Assembly (NCBI GenBank): GCA_028583405.1
Contig: CM053252.1
Span: 40,795,197 to 40,859,196, forward strand
Origin: Pogonophryne albipinna
Taxonomy: Eukaryota > Chordata > Actinopteri > Perciformes > Artedidraconidae
Direction of reading: 5' to 3'
Length of the DNA: 64,000 bases
How positions within the stretch are numbered: the stretch's first letter is position 1; every line of letters starts with the position of its first letter. Shown here one piece after another: positions 1 to 11,188 of this stretch. Position numbers and translations under genes: made by a program. A model generated the notes under the pieces. It worked only from the letters and a program-made list of their open reading frames with translations. It did no database searches and had not been told where the DNA came from.

Positions 1-198
1 TGGGGCCATCATGACTTCCTGTTGAGTTCTGTGTGTTGACATTGTCTAAACATCAGTGAATGTCTGTGTGTCTCCATCCTCCATGTCTCCATCTCCTCCC
101 TGCATGCTGTGGATCTCATGGTCACCACCATCCCTGTGTTGTGATTGGTTCATCCTCATGACGTGGCGCTCTGTTATTGGCTGTTTGTCTGGTCTCAG
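1..198 (+). other. actn4: Alpha-actinin intron, upstream part
   Basis: Intronic sequence ending in the splice acceptor GGTCTCAG just before the exon at 199. No coding sequence is visible; the upstream exons of the gene lie outside the window to the left. Confidence 0.7.
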
Positions 199-279
199 GA
201 TCACAGTGGGGCTCTGGTGGCCGAAGAGTTCAAGGCCTGTCTGATCAGTCTGGGCTACGATGTGGAGAACAACAAGCAG
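199..279 (+). CDS. actn4: Alpha-actinin EF-hand exon, non-muscle type (27 codons)
   Basis: Exon of an alpha-actinin, the dimeric actin cross-linker of stress fibres and adhesion sites. It encodes the loop and second helix of the first C-terminal EF-hand, starting [20 protein letters not shown]. It has an AG acceptor at 197-198 and a GT donor at 280, is phase 0, and is exactly 81 nt. That is the size I know for the non-muscle exon of the mutually exclusive EF-hand pair of vertebrate ACTN genes. The acidic ligand positions fit a calcium-sensitive loop. Residues such as YDVEN here, and the [10 protein letters not shown] run in a later exon, look more like ACTN4 than ACTN1, but the paralogue call is by eye. 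A minisatellite begins 20 bp after the donor. Confidence 0.92.
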
Positions 280-298
280 GTAGGATCTGCAGCGTGGG

Positions 299-2907
299 CG
301 GAGCCAAGAGGTGGGGTTAGACTCTGAGCAAAGAGGTGGGGTTAGCCTGTGAACAAAGAGGTGGGGTTAGACTGTGAACAAAGAGGTGGGGTTAGCCTCT
401 GAGCCAAGAGGTGGGGTTAGCCTCTGAGCCAAGAGGTGGGGTTAGCCTCTGAGCCAAGAGGTGGGGTTAGCCTGTGAACAAAGAGGTGGGGTTAGACTGT
501 GAACAAAGAGGTGGGGTTAGCCTCTGAGCAAAGAGGTGGGGTTAGCCTGTGAACAAAGAGGTGGGGTTAGACTGTGAACAAAGAGGTGGGGTTAGCCTCT
601 GAGCCAAGAGGTGGGGTTAGCCTCTGAGCCAAGAGGTGGGGTTAGCCTGTGAACAAAGAGGTGGGGTTAGACTGTGAACAAAGAGGTGGGGTTAGACTAT
701 GAACAAAGAGTTGGGGTTAGACTGTGAACAAAGAGTTGGGGTTAGACTCTGAGCCAAGAGGTGGGGTTAGCCTGTGAACAAAGAGGTGGGGTTAGCCTCT
801 GAGACAAGAGGTGGGGTTAGCCTCTGAGCCAAGAGGTGGGGTTAGCCTGTGAACAAAGAGGTGGGGTTAGACTGTGAACAAAGAGGTGGGGTTAGACTAT
901 GAACAAAGAGTTGGGGTTAGACTGTGAACAAAGAGTTGGGGTTAGACTCTGAGCCAAGAGGTGGGGTTAGCCTTTGAACAAAGAGTTGGGGTTAGCCTCT
1001 GAGCCAAGAGGTGGGGTTAGCCTGTGAACAAAGAGGTGGGGTTAGCCTCTGAGACAAGAGGTGGGGTTAGCCTCTGAGCCAAGAGGTGGGGTTAGCCTGT
1101 GAACAAAGAGGTGGGGTTTTGCCTCTGAGCCAAGAGGTGGGGTTAGCCTCTGAGCCAAGAGGTGGGGTTAGCCTCTGAGCCAAGAGGTGGGGTTAGCCTG
1201 TGAGCCAAGAGGTGGGGTTAGCCTGTGAGCCAAGAGGTGGGGTTAGCCTGTGAGCCAAGAGGTGGGGTTAGCCTGTGAACAAAGAGGTGGGGTTAGCCTC
1301 TGAGCCAAGAGGTGGGGTTAGCCTGTGAGCCAAGAGGTGGGGTTAGCCTGTGAACAAAGAGGTGGGGTTAGCCTGTGAACAAAGAGGTGGGGTTAGCCTC
1401 TGAGCCAAGAGGTGGGGTTAGCCTCTGAGCCAAGAGGTGGGGTTAGCCTCTGAGCCAAGAGGTGGGGTTAGCCTCTGAGCCAAGAGGTGGGGTTAGCCTC
1501 TGAGCCAAGAGGTGGGGTTAGCCTCTGAGCCAAGAGGTGGGGTTAGCCTCTGAGCCAAGAGGTGGGGTTAGCCTCTGAGCCAAGAGGTGGGGTTAGCCTG
1601 TGAGCCAAGAGGTGGGGTTAGCCTCTGAGCCAAGAGGTGGGGTTAGCCTGTGAACAAAGAGGTGGGGTTAGCCTCTGAGACAAGAGGTGGGGTTAGCCTC
1701 TGAGACAAGAGGTGGGGTTAGCCTGTGAGACAAGAGGTGGGGTTAGCCTCTGAGCCAAGAGGTGGGGTTAGCCTGTGAACAAAGAGGTGGGGTTTTGCCT
1801 CTGAGCCAAGAGGTGGGGTTAGCCTCTGAGCCAAGAGGTGGGGTTAGCCTGTGAGCCAAGAGGTGGGGTTAGCCTGTGAGCCAAGAGGTGGGGTTAGCCT
1901 GTGAGCCAAGAGGTGGGGTTAGCCTGTGAACAAAGAGGTGGGGTTAGCCTCTGAGCCAAGAGGTGGGGTTAGCCTCTGAGCCAAGAGGTGGGGTTAGCCT
2001 GTGAGCCAAGAGGTGGGGTTAGCCTGTGAGCCAAGAGGTGGGGTTAGCCTGTGAACAAAGAGGTGGGGTTAGCCTGTGAACAAAGAGGTGGGGTTAGCCT
2101 CTGAGCCAAGAGGTGGGGTTAGCCTCTGAGCCAAGAGGTGGGGTTAGCCTCTGAGCCAAGAGGTGGGGTTAGCCTCTGAGCCAAGAGGTGGGGTTAGCCT
2201 CTGAGCCAAGAGGTGGGGTTAGCCTCTGAGCCAAGAGGTGGGGTTAGCCTGTGAGCCAAGAGGTGGGGTTAGCCTCTGAGCCAAGAGGTGGGGTTAGCCT
2301 GTGAACAAAGAGGTGGGGTTAGCCTCTGAGACAAGAGGTGGGGTTAGCCTCTGAGACAAGAGGTGGGGTTAGCCTCTGAGACAAGAGGTGGGGTTAGCCT
2401 CTGAGACAAGAGGTGGGGTTAGCCTCTGAGCCAAGAGGTGGGGTTAGACTCTGAGCCAAGAGGTGGGGTTAGACTCTGAGCCAAGAGGTGGGGTTAGACT
2501 CTGAGCCAAGAGGTGGGGTTAGACTCTGAACAAAGAGGTGGGGTTAGCCTCTGAGCCAAGAGGTGGGGTTAGCCTCTGAGCCAAGAGGTGGGGTTAGCCT
2601 CTGAGCCAAGAGGTGGGGTTAGCCTCTGAGCCAAGAGGTGGGGTTAGCCTCTGAGCCAAGAGGTGGGGTTAGCCTCTGAGCCAAGAGGTGGGGTTAGCCT
2701 GTGAGCCAAGAGGTGGGGTTAGCCTGTGAACAAAGAGGTGGGGTTAGCCTCTGAGCCAAGAGGTGGGGTTAGGCTCTGAGTCAAGAGGTGGGGTTAGCCT
2801 CTGAGCCAAGAGGTGGGGTTAGCCTGTGAGCCAAGAGGTGGGGTTAGCCTCTGAGCCAAGAGGTGGGGTTAGGCTCTGAGCCAAGAGGTGGGGTTAGCCT
2901 CTGAGCA
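299..2907. repeat. 25-bp minisatellite, about 104 copies, in an alpha-actinin intron
   Basis: Tandem array of a 25-bp unit (AAGAGGTGGGGTTAG plus CCTCTGAGCC or a variant). Main variants carry CTCTGAGCC, CTGTGAGCC, CTGTGAACA, CTCTGAGAC, or an ACTGTGAAC form. It starts within the exon-proximal intron sequence and ends abruptly at GAGCAGGAGC. Variants are arranged in longer duplicated blocks. The array is strand-asymmetric, G-rich on the coding strand, with one GGGG run per unit. Confidence 0.97.
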
Positions 2908-3892
2908 GGAGCACTGACCACACACTGAAGCTGTCTGAAGCAGGGCCGGACATAGGGATCTCTTATCTGGAAGTTATACAAAATCTCCCTACACTCTTAC
3001 TGTGAGGAGCCAGAGACAGAAACATTTATATTTTAGCAATGTAATACGTTACAAACAATTAAAGCATATACTGGATTGTCATCCCTGTTTTACAAAACAT
3101 TTTTGCCTGATTTTGAGATGTTAATGACGGTGCTCTGAGGAGGTCAAAACTATATTTGTCTGGTAAATCAATTCACTTCCGTAAACAAAGATGCAATGCA
3201 AATACATGTTACTGTTTACAGTTGGATTAGGCCTTAATTGACTTTTATTTTACTAAATATTTACCAGTTTGTACGGTCACATTTGGTAATAATTTGTGAT
3301 TTATTACAATTGACCTTGAACATGGGCTTGAACAAGACAATAACGTCAGACAGTGCACCAGCAATCTCTAAACATCTAGATTATTGATCAAATTGGATTT
3401 GTTATCTTCAGATTTAAAGAAACATAATCCCAGATGTCCTGCTGTATTTAGATGGAATGGAATATGGAATGCTTCATTGATCATGTTAATCTGATATGAA
3501 GGAAACCAGACACAGTAGAGTGGTCAGTGCTGAGTCAGCGCTCCTGCTCTGGGGTCCCGCGGGGGTCCGTCCCTCAGCATGGAGGCAGAGATGCTGCGTC
3601 CCTGTTTGTCCACCTGGGGGCTCTGTTGCTTTGCGCTTCAGCTGGATCAGGCTCCCTCTCACTCTCTGAACAGCCCCCCCCCCCCCCTTCTCCTGTCTGT
3701 CCGTCAGGTTTAACTTTTGCTGTTAACTGTTTGTGCTTTTTATCTTTTTTTCACACCCCTCCAACATTTTCTCTACAACATCTCTGTTTCTGTGCACCAC
3801 TCCTCCTCTATCGTCATCCTCTCCTTCCTCCTCCTCTCTGCCACCTGTGTCTCTCTCCCCTTATCACCTGGGCCTTGGCTGTGGCGCGACAG
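2908..3892 (+). promoter_or_regulatory. actn4: Intron with pyrimidine-rich tract upstream of the second alternative exon
   Basis: Unique intron sequence. Roughly 3671-3870 is strongly pyrimidine-rich on the coding strand, including a run of C near 3675 and many CTCCT and TCTCTC blocks, ending at the acceptor ACAG (3889-3892). Such tracts upstream of regulated exons are bound by PTB-type repressors in the mammalian alpha-actinin gene. The regulatory role here is inferred. Confidence 0.5.
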
Positions 3893-3958
3893 AAGCGATC
3901 GGGACTGATGGTCTCAGAGGATTTCCGGGCTCTACTCATTTCTACAGGATACAGCCTG
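3893..3958 (+). CDS. actn4: Alpha-actinin alternative EF-hand exon, muscle type (22 codons)
   Basis: Exactly 66 nt between AG (3891-3892) and GT (3959), phase 0, encoding KRSGLMVSEDFRALLISTGY plus SL. Length, phase and the DFRA.LIS.GY pattern match the smooth-muscle or muscle alternative EF-hand exon of vertebrate alpha-actinins, so it is the partner of the exon at 199-279. The loop lacks the acidic residues of that exon, as expected for the calcium-insensitive version. It is more diverged from the family pattern than the other exons. It could be a decaying exon; the intact splice sites and frame argue that it is still usable. Confidence 0.78.
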
Positions 3959-4733
3959 GTACTGCTGCTGGCATGATGCTGTCGGGGGTCAGCAGGGCCA
4001 CGGACATCTGAACTCAATTTAGTTTGTCTTGAAATGACCACACCCAGTCTGGGAAGATGTTAAAGATGTTTGCCATCATGCTACATTTCCAGTAAGAAAT
4101 CAACTCCTTATGAGAAGGGCTGGAGATCTGTATTGTAGAGTAATCACCAACATATTTCTCCATCTTGGTCATCATTTACATTTTCTCTTAAATCAACATT
4201 TTAGTAGACTACCTGGCCTTTTAGTTTGATTTTTGAAGAAACAAAGGAATACAAAATAAATAATAGTATTTCTTATTTTATTGCAAAGCTCAATATTGTT
4301 TTTGAAAATATTTCCAAACTAGTCTTGCTCAGTTTAGTTTTTGGTGTTCTGGCTTAAATCTGAGTTGACCCTGCTGACACCCTGCTCTCCCCGATCCTCT
4401 CGCTGCTTTTATTCTATCTGTTGCTTTGTACCTGCTCCTCTGCTGCTTTAGTTGACTATTGAGCATCCAAATGACACAGTCCTTAGTGTCCTCATATGTC
4501 TGTGTTTCTCATTGGTATTAAACAGTGTTATGTATGTATTTGCATGTATTTGCATGTGATAAATGTGAAATGTAAAATATTGGGACCGCAAAAACCAAAA
4601 TCTCCGGCTCAGTCATTAATGGAGGTCCTGATGTTTTGCACACTGTGTCCCCATCTGTCCCTGCGTGCGTGTGTGTGTGTGTGTGTACAAAATGCTGTCT
4701 CTTCTGGTTAACCTGTTGTTTCTCGGTTGCCAG
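3959..4733 (+). other. actn4: Alpha-actinin intron
   Basis: AT-rich intron with a short GT repeat at 4668-4686 and the acceptor TTGCCAG ending at 4733. No further exon or mobile element was recognised. Confidence 0.6.
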
Positions 4734-4892
4734 GGAGACAGTGAGTTTGCTCGCATCATGAGCATAGTGGACCCCAACAACAGCGGAGCAGTCACCTTCC
4801 AAGCCTTCATCGACTTCATGTCCAGGGAAACAACTGACACGGACACTGCAGACCAGGTCATCGCCTCCTTCAAGATCCTGGCCGCTGACAAG
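4734..4892 (+). CDS. actn4: Alpha-actinin exon (EF-hand 2 and linker)
   Basis: 159 nt, phase 0, with a CAG acceptor at 4731-4733 and a GTGAGT donor at 4893. It encodes 53 residues starting [18 protein letters not shown] and continuing [13 protein letters not shown], then the TDTADQV helix. These are hallmark sequences of the C-terminal calmodulin-like domain of alpha-actinin, which binds titin Z-repeats or palladin-type partners. The size equals the corresponding vertebrate exon. No disruption is visible. Confidence 0.96.
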
Positions 4893-5540
4893 GTGAGTGT
4901 GTGTGTGTGGGTATTTATGAACTGCCCCTAATTACCGCCCCCCTTCCAGAGACACACTGTCAAACACACTCATACCTGCTTGGTATGACATTGAAAAAGT
5001 TACATTAAATAATAAATACAAATAAATTACAATAAAGTGACTGTTTAATCTTCACATCTTGTAATCATGTCTATCATTTTGAGCACCAAATTATTGAAAA
5101 GTATCGATAAGAGTATCAAAAAATACCGGTATCGATAAAGTCCTAACGATACCCATTCCTAGTGATGAGTGTTTGTGTGTTTTATCACACATAATTATAC
5201 AGCTTCCAGTTAAAGCAACAACAACAAAAATCTAAATGGTTCTTGTGCAGGAGTCTGTATGAAGCATAAAGCTCACTAACAGAACAAATATGATTCTTGG
5301 TTCTGATTGGCAAAGAAAACCAGATGCTAAAAATAATGTATTTGAGATGGAAGCTTTTGGATATTTCCCTCCTTTTATCCCATCTCTTTCAAACTGCACT
5401 ACATTCAAACTTAATTGGACAACAAAAACAATAACCTTTAATTCTCAAATTAATCTTTTGTATAAACAATTTTGTAAGTTATTCTGTCACATTGTGATAT
5501 ATTGTAAGCCCTTATGTACCCTCCTCTTTGTGTCAATCAG
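4893..5540 (+). other. actn4: Last alpha-actinin intron
   Basis: Intron ending in the acceptor TGTCAATCAG. Around 5095-5160 there is a short interspersed fragment containing GTATCGATAA and TACCGGTATCGATAAAG motifs. No exon seen. Confidence 0.6.
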
Positions 5541-5699
5541 ACCTTCATCACGGCCGTGGAGCTGCGGAGGGAGCTCCCCCCCGACCAGGCGGAGTACTGC
5601 ATCGCCCGCATGGCGCCCTACACCGGGCCCGACGCCGCCCCCGGGGCCCTGGACTACATGTCCTTCTCCACCGCCCTGTACGGAGAGAGCGACCTGTAG
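5541..5699 (+). CDS. actn4: Alpha-actinin terminal exon
   Basis: 159 nt including the TAG stop at 5697-5699. It encodes 52 residues: [20 protein letters not shown], the [12 protein letters not shown] segment, and the C-terminus [11 protein letters not shown], which is the conserved alpha-actinin end containing the ESDL PDZ-binding motif. It is very GC-rich compared with the flanking intron. The exon is intact, so the gene's 3' end is complete in this window. Confidence 0.96.
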   Translation, partial: TFITAVELRRELPPDQAEYCIARMAPYTGPDAAPGALDYMSFSTALYGESDL

Positions 5700-7600
5700 A
5701 GGAGGGCTGCACAAACCATTGGGGGGAGGGAGGGGGGTGTAGAGAGTTACTCTGTGCGTAGAGAAGAGGCCAGAAAGTGAGCAATTGGAAGAATTTGATT
5801 GGTGGTTGTGAGGTGCCCCTGCGTGTGCCGTTTTAGAAAGGATCAGGAGTGTTTGAGAATGAGCGTGTTGATTGGACTGTAGTTAGGTGGGCCGGGGTCG
5901 AATGTTTTCCAAACGCATCCAGAGTAATCCATTTGTTGTAAAAGGTATTTGATGAACGGGCATATCCAGGGGCAGCTGGGGGACAGTTGCTCTGTAGTGC
6001 GGGTCCTTAGCTTCACCCTCTCTGCCTTTGTGGAGCTAAACTGGGGAGGGGGGGCACAAGCTAATTTGATACTTATGCTATTTTTTGTTTATTTTATTAT
6101 AATTTCTTTCTTCTTGTCAGCTGAGGGGGGGGCAGGGTGGTGTGGGGTTTGATGTGGCGACTGGCGAGGTTTGTGTATTAGATCCTAGAGATATATGCTG
6201 CGGGGTCAGAAGGATGGGAGGGGGGGGGTGTTGACCAACCAGAGATAAAATGACTTATTTACCCATAATTTCCACGTGGCTGGATAAGGTCACCTGTCTA
6301 ACCTCAGCTCTTTTCCTCCTCCTGTCTTTGTTAATTTGGTGGGGCTGGTGATTGGTGCAGATTGGGGGGGGGCGGGGCCCAGCGCTGTACATACTTTTTT
6401 TTCCAGTGCGAATCATGTCATACACAGTTCGAGTTGTTGAGAATAATTGATGGCAGGCTTTCCAGTAGAGGGACATATATTAAAAATAAAAACGTTGACA
6501 TTTCAAAGCCAATGAGAGCGACACAGAGCAGTTTCACCAGTGGGTAGGTTTGAGCTTCCAGAAGTCTTTTTTTCTTCAGCTTTCTTTTTCTCTCTGCAAT
6601 GGAAATAATCGTGGAAATAGTTGGTAGCCATGAAGTGGAGCCTTATGTACCTAAAGGCCTTCCCCTGTATAAATCCCATGACAAGCATCACCATAATTAT
6701 CAACAAATATTTGCTTCTGTGAAACTATTCTCCTCCTGGGGTGGGCTATAGGTGCTTATTTAAATAAAAACAATTATACATTTATATGATAGGTAAGATT
6801 GTAGTGGTCAAAGTTAGTCCAGTTTTATATACAAGAAATAATGCAGAATTATATACACGTCATTTCATTGAGACATTGACTTCGTAGATTTTTAAGAGCT
6901 ACCATAGTAATGCGCTGTGGAGCTCCCCCCTTAGACTTTTGGAAAAATGGTGGAAGAAATCAAATAAATGTGCCTAATGGTGGCTCGAGCCCTGTCCCTC
7001 GCTCTTACTCTCTCCTAAAGTCAGTCTCCCACTTCTTCCTGTTCTCTCCCCCATCCCTACACCCCTCATCTGTCCCTGAAGAAAGGGGAAATAAAATATA
7101 CCGCAAAGAAGGGGGAGGGAAAAGATCGGGGAGGGGTCTTTATGTAAACATTCCATTATGTGCAAGTAAAAAAATACTACAAAAGGAAATTATGTAAAAA
7201 AGAAAACTATGCAATCATAATGTGTTCAATATCTGAGCTCTGGGTGTTGTGGGCATCAATCAGGCCCTTTCTGGGAAAGCTCTGTCTAAATTCCAGGATA
7301 ACTGAGTCCTCTAGTGTTTGTTGGCTGTTACGGGGGAGAGGAGGGGGAGACTCAGGGAGGGACAGACGGGGAAGGAACTGAGAAGAAAAGACTTGGACCA
7401 AAAGCTTGTTTCTCTTCTTTCTTTCGCTTTTTTTCCCTGTGATGTTGGAGAGAAATGAACTCTGGAATTGTGATTTTCCTTTTTTTGTACTCTTTAATAT
7501 CAAACCTTATCTGCTGTACTGGAAACTGCAACGCCTTCTGTCTGTAATGATAAGTGAGTTTCACAAAGCACACATAAAAGTTTCCTTACAAAATACCTCT
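5700..7600 (+). other. actn4: Probable alpha-actinin 3' UTR and flank
   Basis: No coding sequence. Candidate poly(A) signals AATAAA lie at 6485-6490 and 6763-6768; a CATAAAAG motif lies near 7572. The transcript end cannot be fixed from sequence. G-runs occur at 6121-6135, 6220-6230 and 6364-6372. Confidence 0.5.
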
Positions 7601-7660
7601 GCTCGTCCTGGAGTCTTATTTCTTGTTTGTCTGCCTGCCTGTCTGTGGATACAACTTCAT

Positions 7661-8977
7661 GGGCCTCATTTATAACGCCGTGCGTAGGATTCACGTGGGA
7701 AGGTTGCTTACGTAGTAGAAATCAGAAAAATAGGTACAGAAATGTTCCGATTCACCAAACATTGCGTACCGGCGAGGAAAGTGCGTACAGCACTTCCTAC
7801 GCCGGTTTCCCTTTATAAATCACAACTGACTCGAAATGCGGAGCAGCTTTTGCGGGCTTCACGTAACGCCCATATTTGCCTATAAATAGTCAAAGAAACG
7901 CCCATTCATTCATTTTGACTGACTTTATGAAGAAGATCGCAGGAAATGAGGACAGAACAGCTAAAAAAGACGTCTCACACCGTGTCAGATTTTGGTTATT
8001 TTGGGGAGGTGGAGATAAATCATAATGTTTGGTGGATGCAGTTTGAACCAGAGTAGCAGCATGGAGGTCGGATCGTCACCAACATAAATAAACAAGTGGT
8101 CCGAAAAAGGTTCATGACAAAAAAAATACACATAGCCTTCCTCAGGCAGTGTGTTTGTACCGGGGACAGGTGACACCTCCTTGATGAGGAACTGTAAGAA
8201 ATGAACGGGGAATCCCTCCGGAGTAGAGTCATGACGACTGGGTCTGAATTATGTTTTCGTATTTGGTGGTTTGTGTTCCAGCTGTCGATCAGCTGTGCGC
8301 AGCGTCTCCACTGCAGCCTGTGCATCTCAACCCCCCCCCCCCCCTCAGCAACTCTATATCCACCAGTTAAAGGAAATACAACTAATGTGTTGTGTTATAT
8401 TAGCTGTACAATTTACCACATATGGTGTTCTTAGTTTCCAGACCTCCTGTGTTTTACGAGCGACTTATCAAGTCTTAGCAAACGGCATAAAACATGTTTA
8501 AACATGGTAGTATATAAAGCCATGCTCGTACAACCTAGAAATGCAAAACCGCATCATTTATGAGAAAACATTTCATAACATTAACACAACATATTCGAGG
8601 TGGTTTTAAATAACATATCCGTATTTATTTATTTCTCCAAGTTATGTGTTTGTGTGCACTGAGGAGTCTCAAACAGGCGTTTGTTTAATCATTTTAAGAT
8701 CAGCTTTAATCAATGTTTGAAAAATGAATTCTTCATATATGATAAATGAGAGGTAACATTTTGTTTATGGTATTATTTCCACACATTTCTCTCCATTCTT
8801 CCTTCTGCAAACGGTGTCACAGTTTCTCGTCTCTCCCGTTTTTGTGCTTAGTGCGTACGCATGGGTTAGAGTTTGCGTGGAGGACCGCACGTTTTCCCGT
8901 CAAGTTAGTATTTTATAAATCGTAAAACTGGCGTACGCCATTTTTTTTTTGCGTATATCCCTTTATAAATGAGGCCC
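7661..8977. mobile_element. Non-autonomous DNA transposon with GGGCCTCATTTATAA ends
   Basis: Starts GGGCCTCATTTATAA and ends with the reverse complement (TTTATAAATGAGGCCC). Both subterminal zones are rich in GCGTACG-type motifs. No transposase is recognisable. The interior holds short ORFs only. I see no clear target-site duplication, so the superfamily is left open. Confidence 0.75.
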
Positions 8978-9526
8978 CAGATATGTTATTAAAAGTAAAA
9001 GCTGCAGAAACCAAACTAAATAATCCTATGAAAAGTTTGGTTTAAATTTCAAATTATTTTCAAATGTAAAAACTGCATACCTAATTCTAATGACGTCACA
9101 GTTTTAAGCTCATGAGAATGTAGCCTCTAAGATTTGTTGTGGATTTACATATTTAGTAGTGTTTGACCCTTTTTACATCGTATGTTAAAAGCAACCACAA
9201 AAACACATTTAGCCTCATTCCCATCACATAATCCTTTGTGAAAATATTTCAGCAGATAACCAAAACATTTGTGTCATGTCGTCGATTTTTTAAGCTTTGA
9301 GTTTAGTCTGGTTGCAGATGTACTTGAAATGTAACCAAAATGTTTCAAAGTTAATTTGAGTGTAATAAAAATAGGGCTGTAAAACAATCCCTGCGGTGGA
9401 CCTCTGTGAGGGCTTTAAGTCGGTGTAACGGAAGTGGGCAGTACCTGTGGAGGGAGGTCGGACCTGTAGTCCAGCAGAAAGTCCTCAAAAAAGGCTTTAG
9501 TTTTCGAGATACCCCTACCCGAGGTA
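8978..9526. other. No recognised feature
   Basis: AT-rich intergenic sequence with short ORFs only and no repeat structure that I could identify. Confidence 0.4.
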
Positions 9527-10073
9527 GAACAAATGACAACAATGATTTTTCTTATCTTTAGGGTCTCCCATTAATGAAATTGATTGTTGTCAAATTTTAT
9601 TTTGGGGGAAAAAATGTTTTTTGGGTTGTTCTTTAGAACTACCCCAATCCCTGAAAAAGAGCCAAATTAGACCTGGCCGAATATGGGAAAGGTGACAAAA
9701 AAGCCCATAACTTGAGAATGACCACTCTTTTCCTCTTCAGATTTGCTGAGGTATGAACCAGGTGACTGTCCTACATCACCAACCTCTCACAGAATTATTT
9801 GATGAATTGTATACTGTACTTTAAATTAAGGTTCCAGTTTCAATAAAACCTGTACTATTTACACCTATGTTTTAGAGGCTTGCCATTTAGAACTAAAACA
9901 CTTTATTGTATTGGGTTACTCTTATTCTGACTATTTGGCTCTTTTTCAGGGATTGGGGTAGTTCTAAAGAACAACCCAAAAAACATTTTTTCCCCCAAAA
10001 TAACATTTGACAACAATCAATTTAATTAATGAGAGACCCTAAAGATAAGAAAAATCATTGTTGTCATTTGTTC
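9527..10073. mobile_element. Fold-back element with about 135-bp inverted ends
   Basis: 9527-9670 and 9936-10073 are near-perfect reverse complements (both contain GATTGGGGTAGTTCT or its complement, and CATTGTTGTCATTTGTTC or its complement). The roughly 265-bp spacer is unrelated AT-rich DNA. No ORF of note. The structure is that of a MITE or fold-back transposon. Confidence 0.8.
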
Positions 10074-10568
10074 AAGATTTATTTTTAAATATTGAAGTTA
10101 AAAGCATCAATCTGGTGCACTTTGAGAGCAAAATGAAGAGATCTATGGATACCTCTCTCAACACCCATCTAAACAGAACTGTTAACAGATTTACTTTTTC
10201 TTTATGGATATTTTACAAATCACCCTTTTAAACTTTATTCTTTTGTTACTGTCATATAGTATTTCATACCTGTTTTTCATTTATTCTCTTATTTTTGTAT
10301 AACTATAATGATCATATAAACGTGTGCCTCAGAAATAATTGTTTACATTAATGGTGACCAAAACATTTGAGACCCACTGAGATAACACTGAGAGAGTCCT
10401 TTAGCTCACTGAGTCTCTCAGTCTGACAGGAGAGGGCTCTCCTCCACTTTGTTGTTGAAAAAACTCCTTATATCTGTTAGCGTAGCTCGCTAGCACCAGA
10501 AGCTAACAACAACGATCTCCAGTACCGGTGCGCGCTCTCTCTCGCTCGCGCACACAAAATGGCTCGTT

Positions 10569-10570
<2 letters not shown>
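10074..10570. other. No recognised feature
   Basis: AT-rich DNA, then a GC-rich patch near 10530 with CGCGCTCTCTCTCGCTCGCG just before the microsatellite. Nothing coding was recognised. Confidence 0.4.

Positions 10571-10633
<63 letters not shown>
10571..10633. repeat. (CA)n microsatellite
   Basis: Uninterrupted CA dinucleotide run of about 63 bp. It is the inverted counterpart of the TG run at 17263-17470. Confidence 0.98.
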
Positions 10634-10636
<3 letters not shown>

Positions 10637-10757
10637 ATTTCCAGTTACTTTACATTCAGTATAAAATCACAGACACACATATACATAGGCTACATCTGAT
10701 TACAAAGTCTCATCTGTACAGGACGGTAAAATAATAACAGGCACACATAAATAAATC
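10634..10757. repeat. Left arm of a 124-bp inverted repeat
   Basis: GGTATTTCCAGTTACTTTAC onwards, matching the reverse complement of 17132-17262 almost base for base. Each arm abuts a dinucleotide run (CA here, TG there), so the arm plus microsatellite was duplicated in inverted orientation. The pair brackets the split gene and the DIRS element. Confidence 0.9.
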
Positions 10758-11151
10758 TAGCTTTAACCCTCTGGAGTCGGTGGACGCGCCGGCGCGTCCA
10801 GGTGCGCATAATGTTACGTAATTAATCATATATTTTCGATTATAAGGAGTAGAAATATGATTCAGATATCCGCGGAATCGCTGGAAGGGTAGCTTTCCAG
10901 CGGTATCTCCTGTGAGACTGTAACTAGGGCACAGCAGCCAATATGGCCGCTCAAAGCAGCTTGACTTTACACTGTGTGGGATTGGTGGATTCGTGTGTCC
11001 GTCAAGGAAATCTCGGCCGGCAGCCATCATGGTCATCATGACCAATGGACATCGAAAAATCACTAAGGACCTACCCACCAAGTAAAAGAAACATAAACCA
11101 CGTGTCTCCCATCAGTTTACGTCTGTGAGGAGAGAGAGAGAGACAGAGAAA
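10758..11151 (+). promoter_or_regulatory. 5' flank of the split gene, possibly a piggyBac-like end
   Basis: Begins GCTTTAACCCTCTGGAGTCG. A TTAA followed by CCCTCTGGAG resembles the ends of some fish piggyBac-type elements, but no matching right end was found. The interior carries GC-rich palindromes (GGACGCGCCGGCGCGTCC). The first ATG of the split exon is at 11152. Confidence 0.3.
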
Positions 11152-11188
11152 ATGGCTAAAAAAACGTTACAGTTGCCGACTTCGCTAG
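11152..11188 (+). pseudogene. First exon fragment upstream of the DIRS insertion
   Basis: ATG at 11152 opens a short reading frame (MAKKTLQLPTSL) that is cut at 11188 by the DIRS element and resumes at 16761. The 8 bases TTCGCTAG are present on both sides of the insertion. The frame of this ATG and the acidic frame after the insertion differ by one base, so either the start lies elsewhere or an indel has occurred in the A-run. Confidence 0.4.

Noticed and set aside
299..2907. CRISPR array
   Set aside because: The repeats are directly adjacent 25-bp units without spacers, in a vertebrate intron.
299..2907. Interstitial telomere array
   Set aside because: GGGGTTAG occurs once per 25-bp unit and is never in tandem as TTAGGG.
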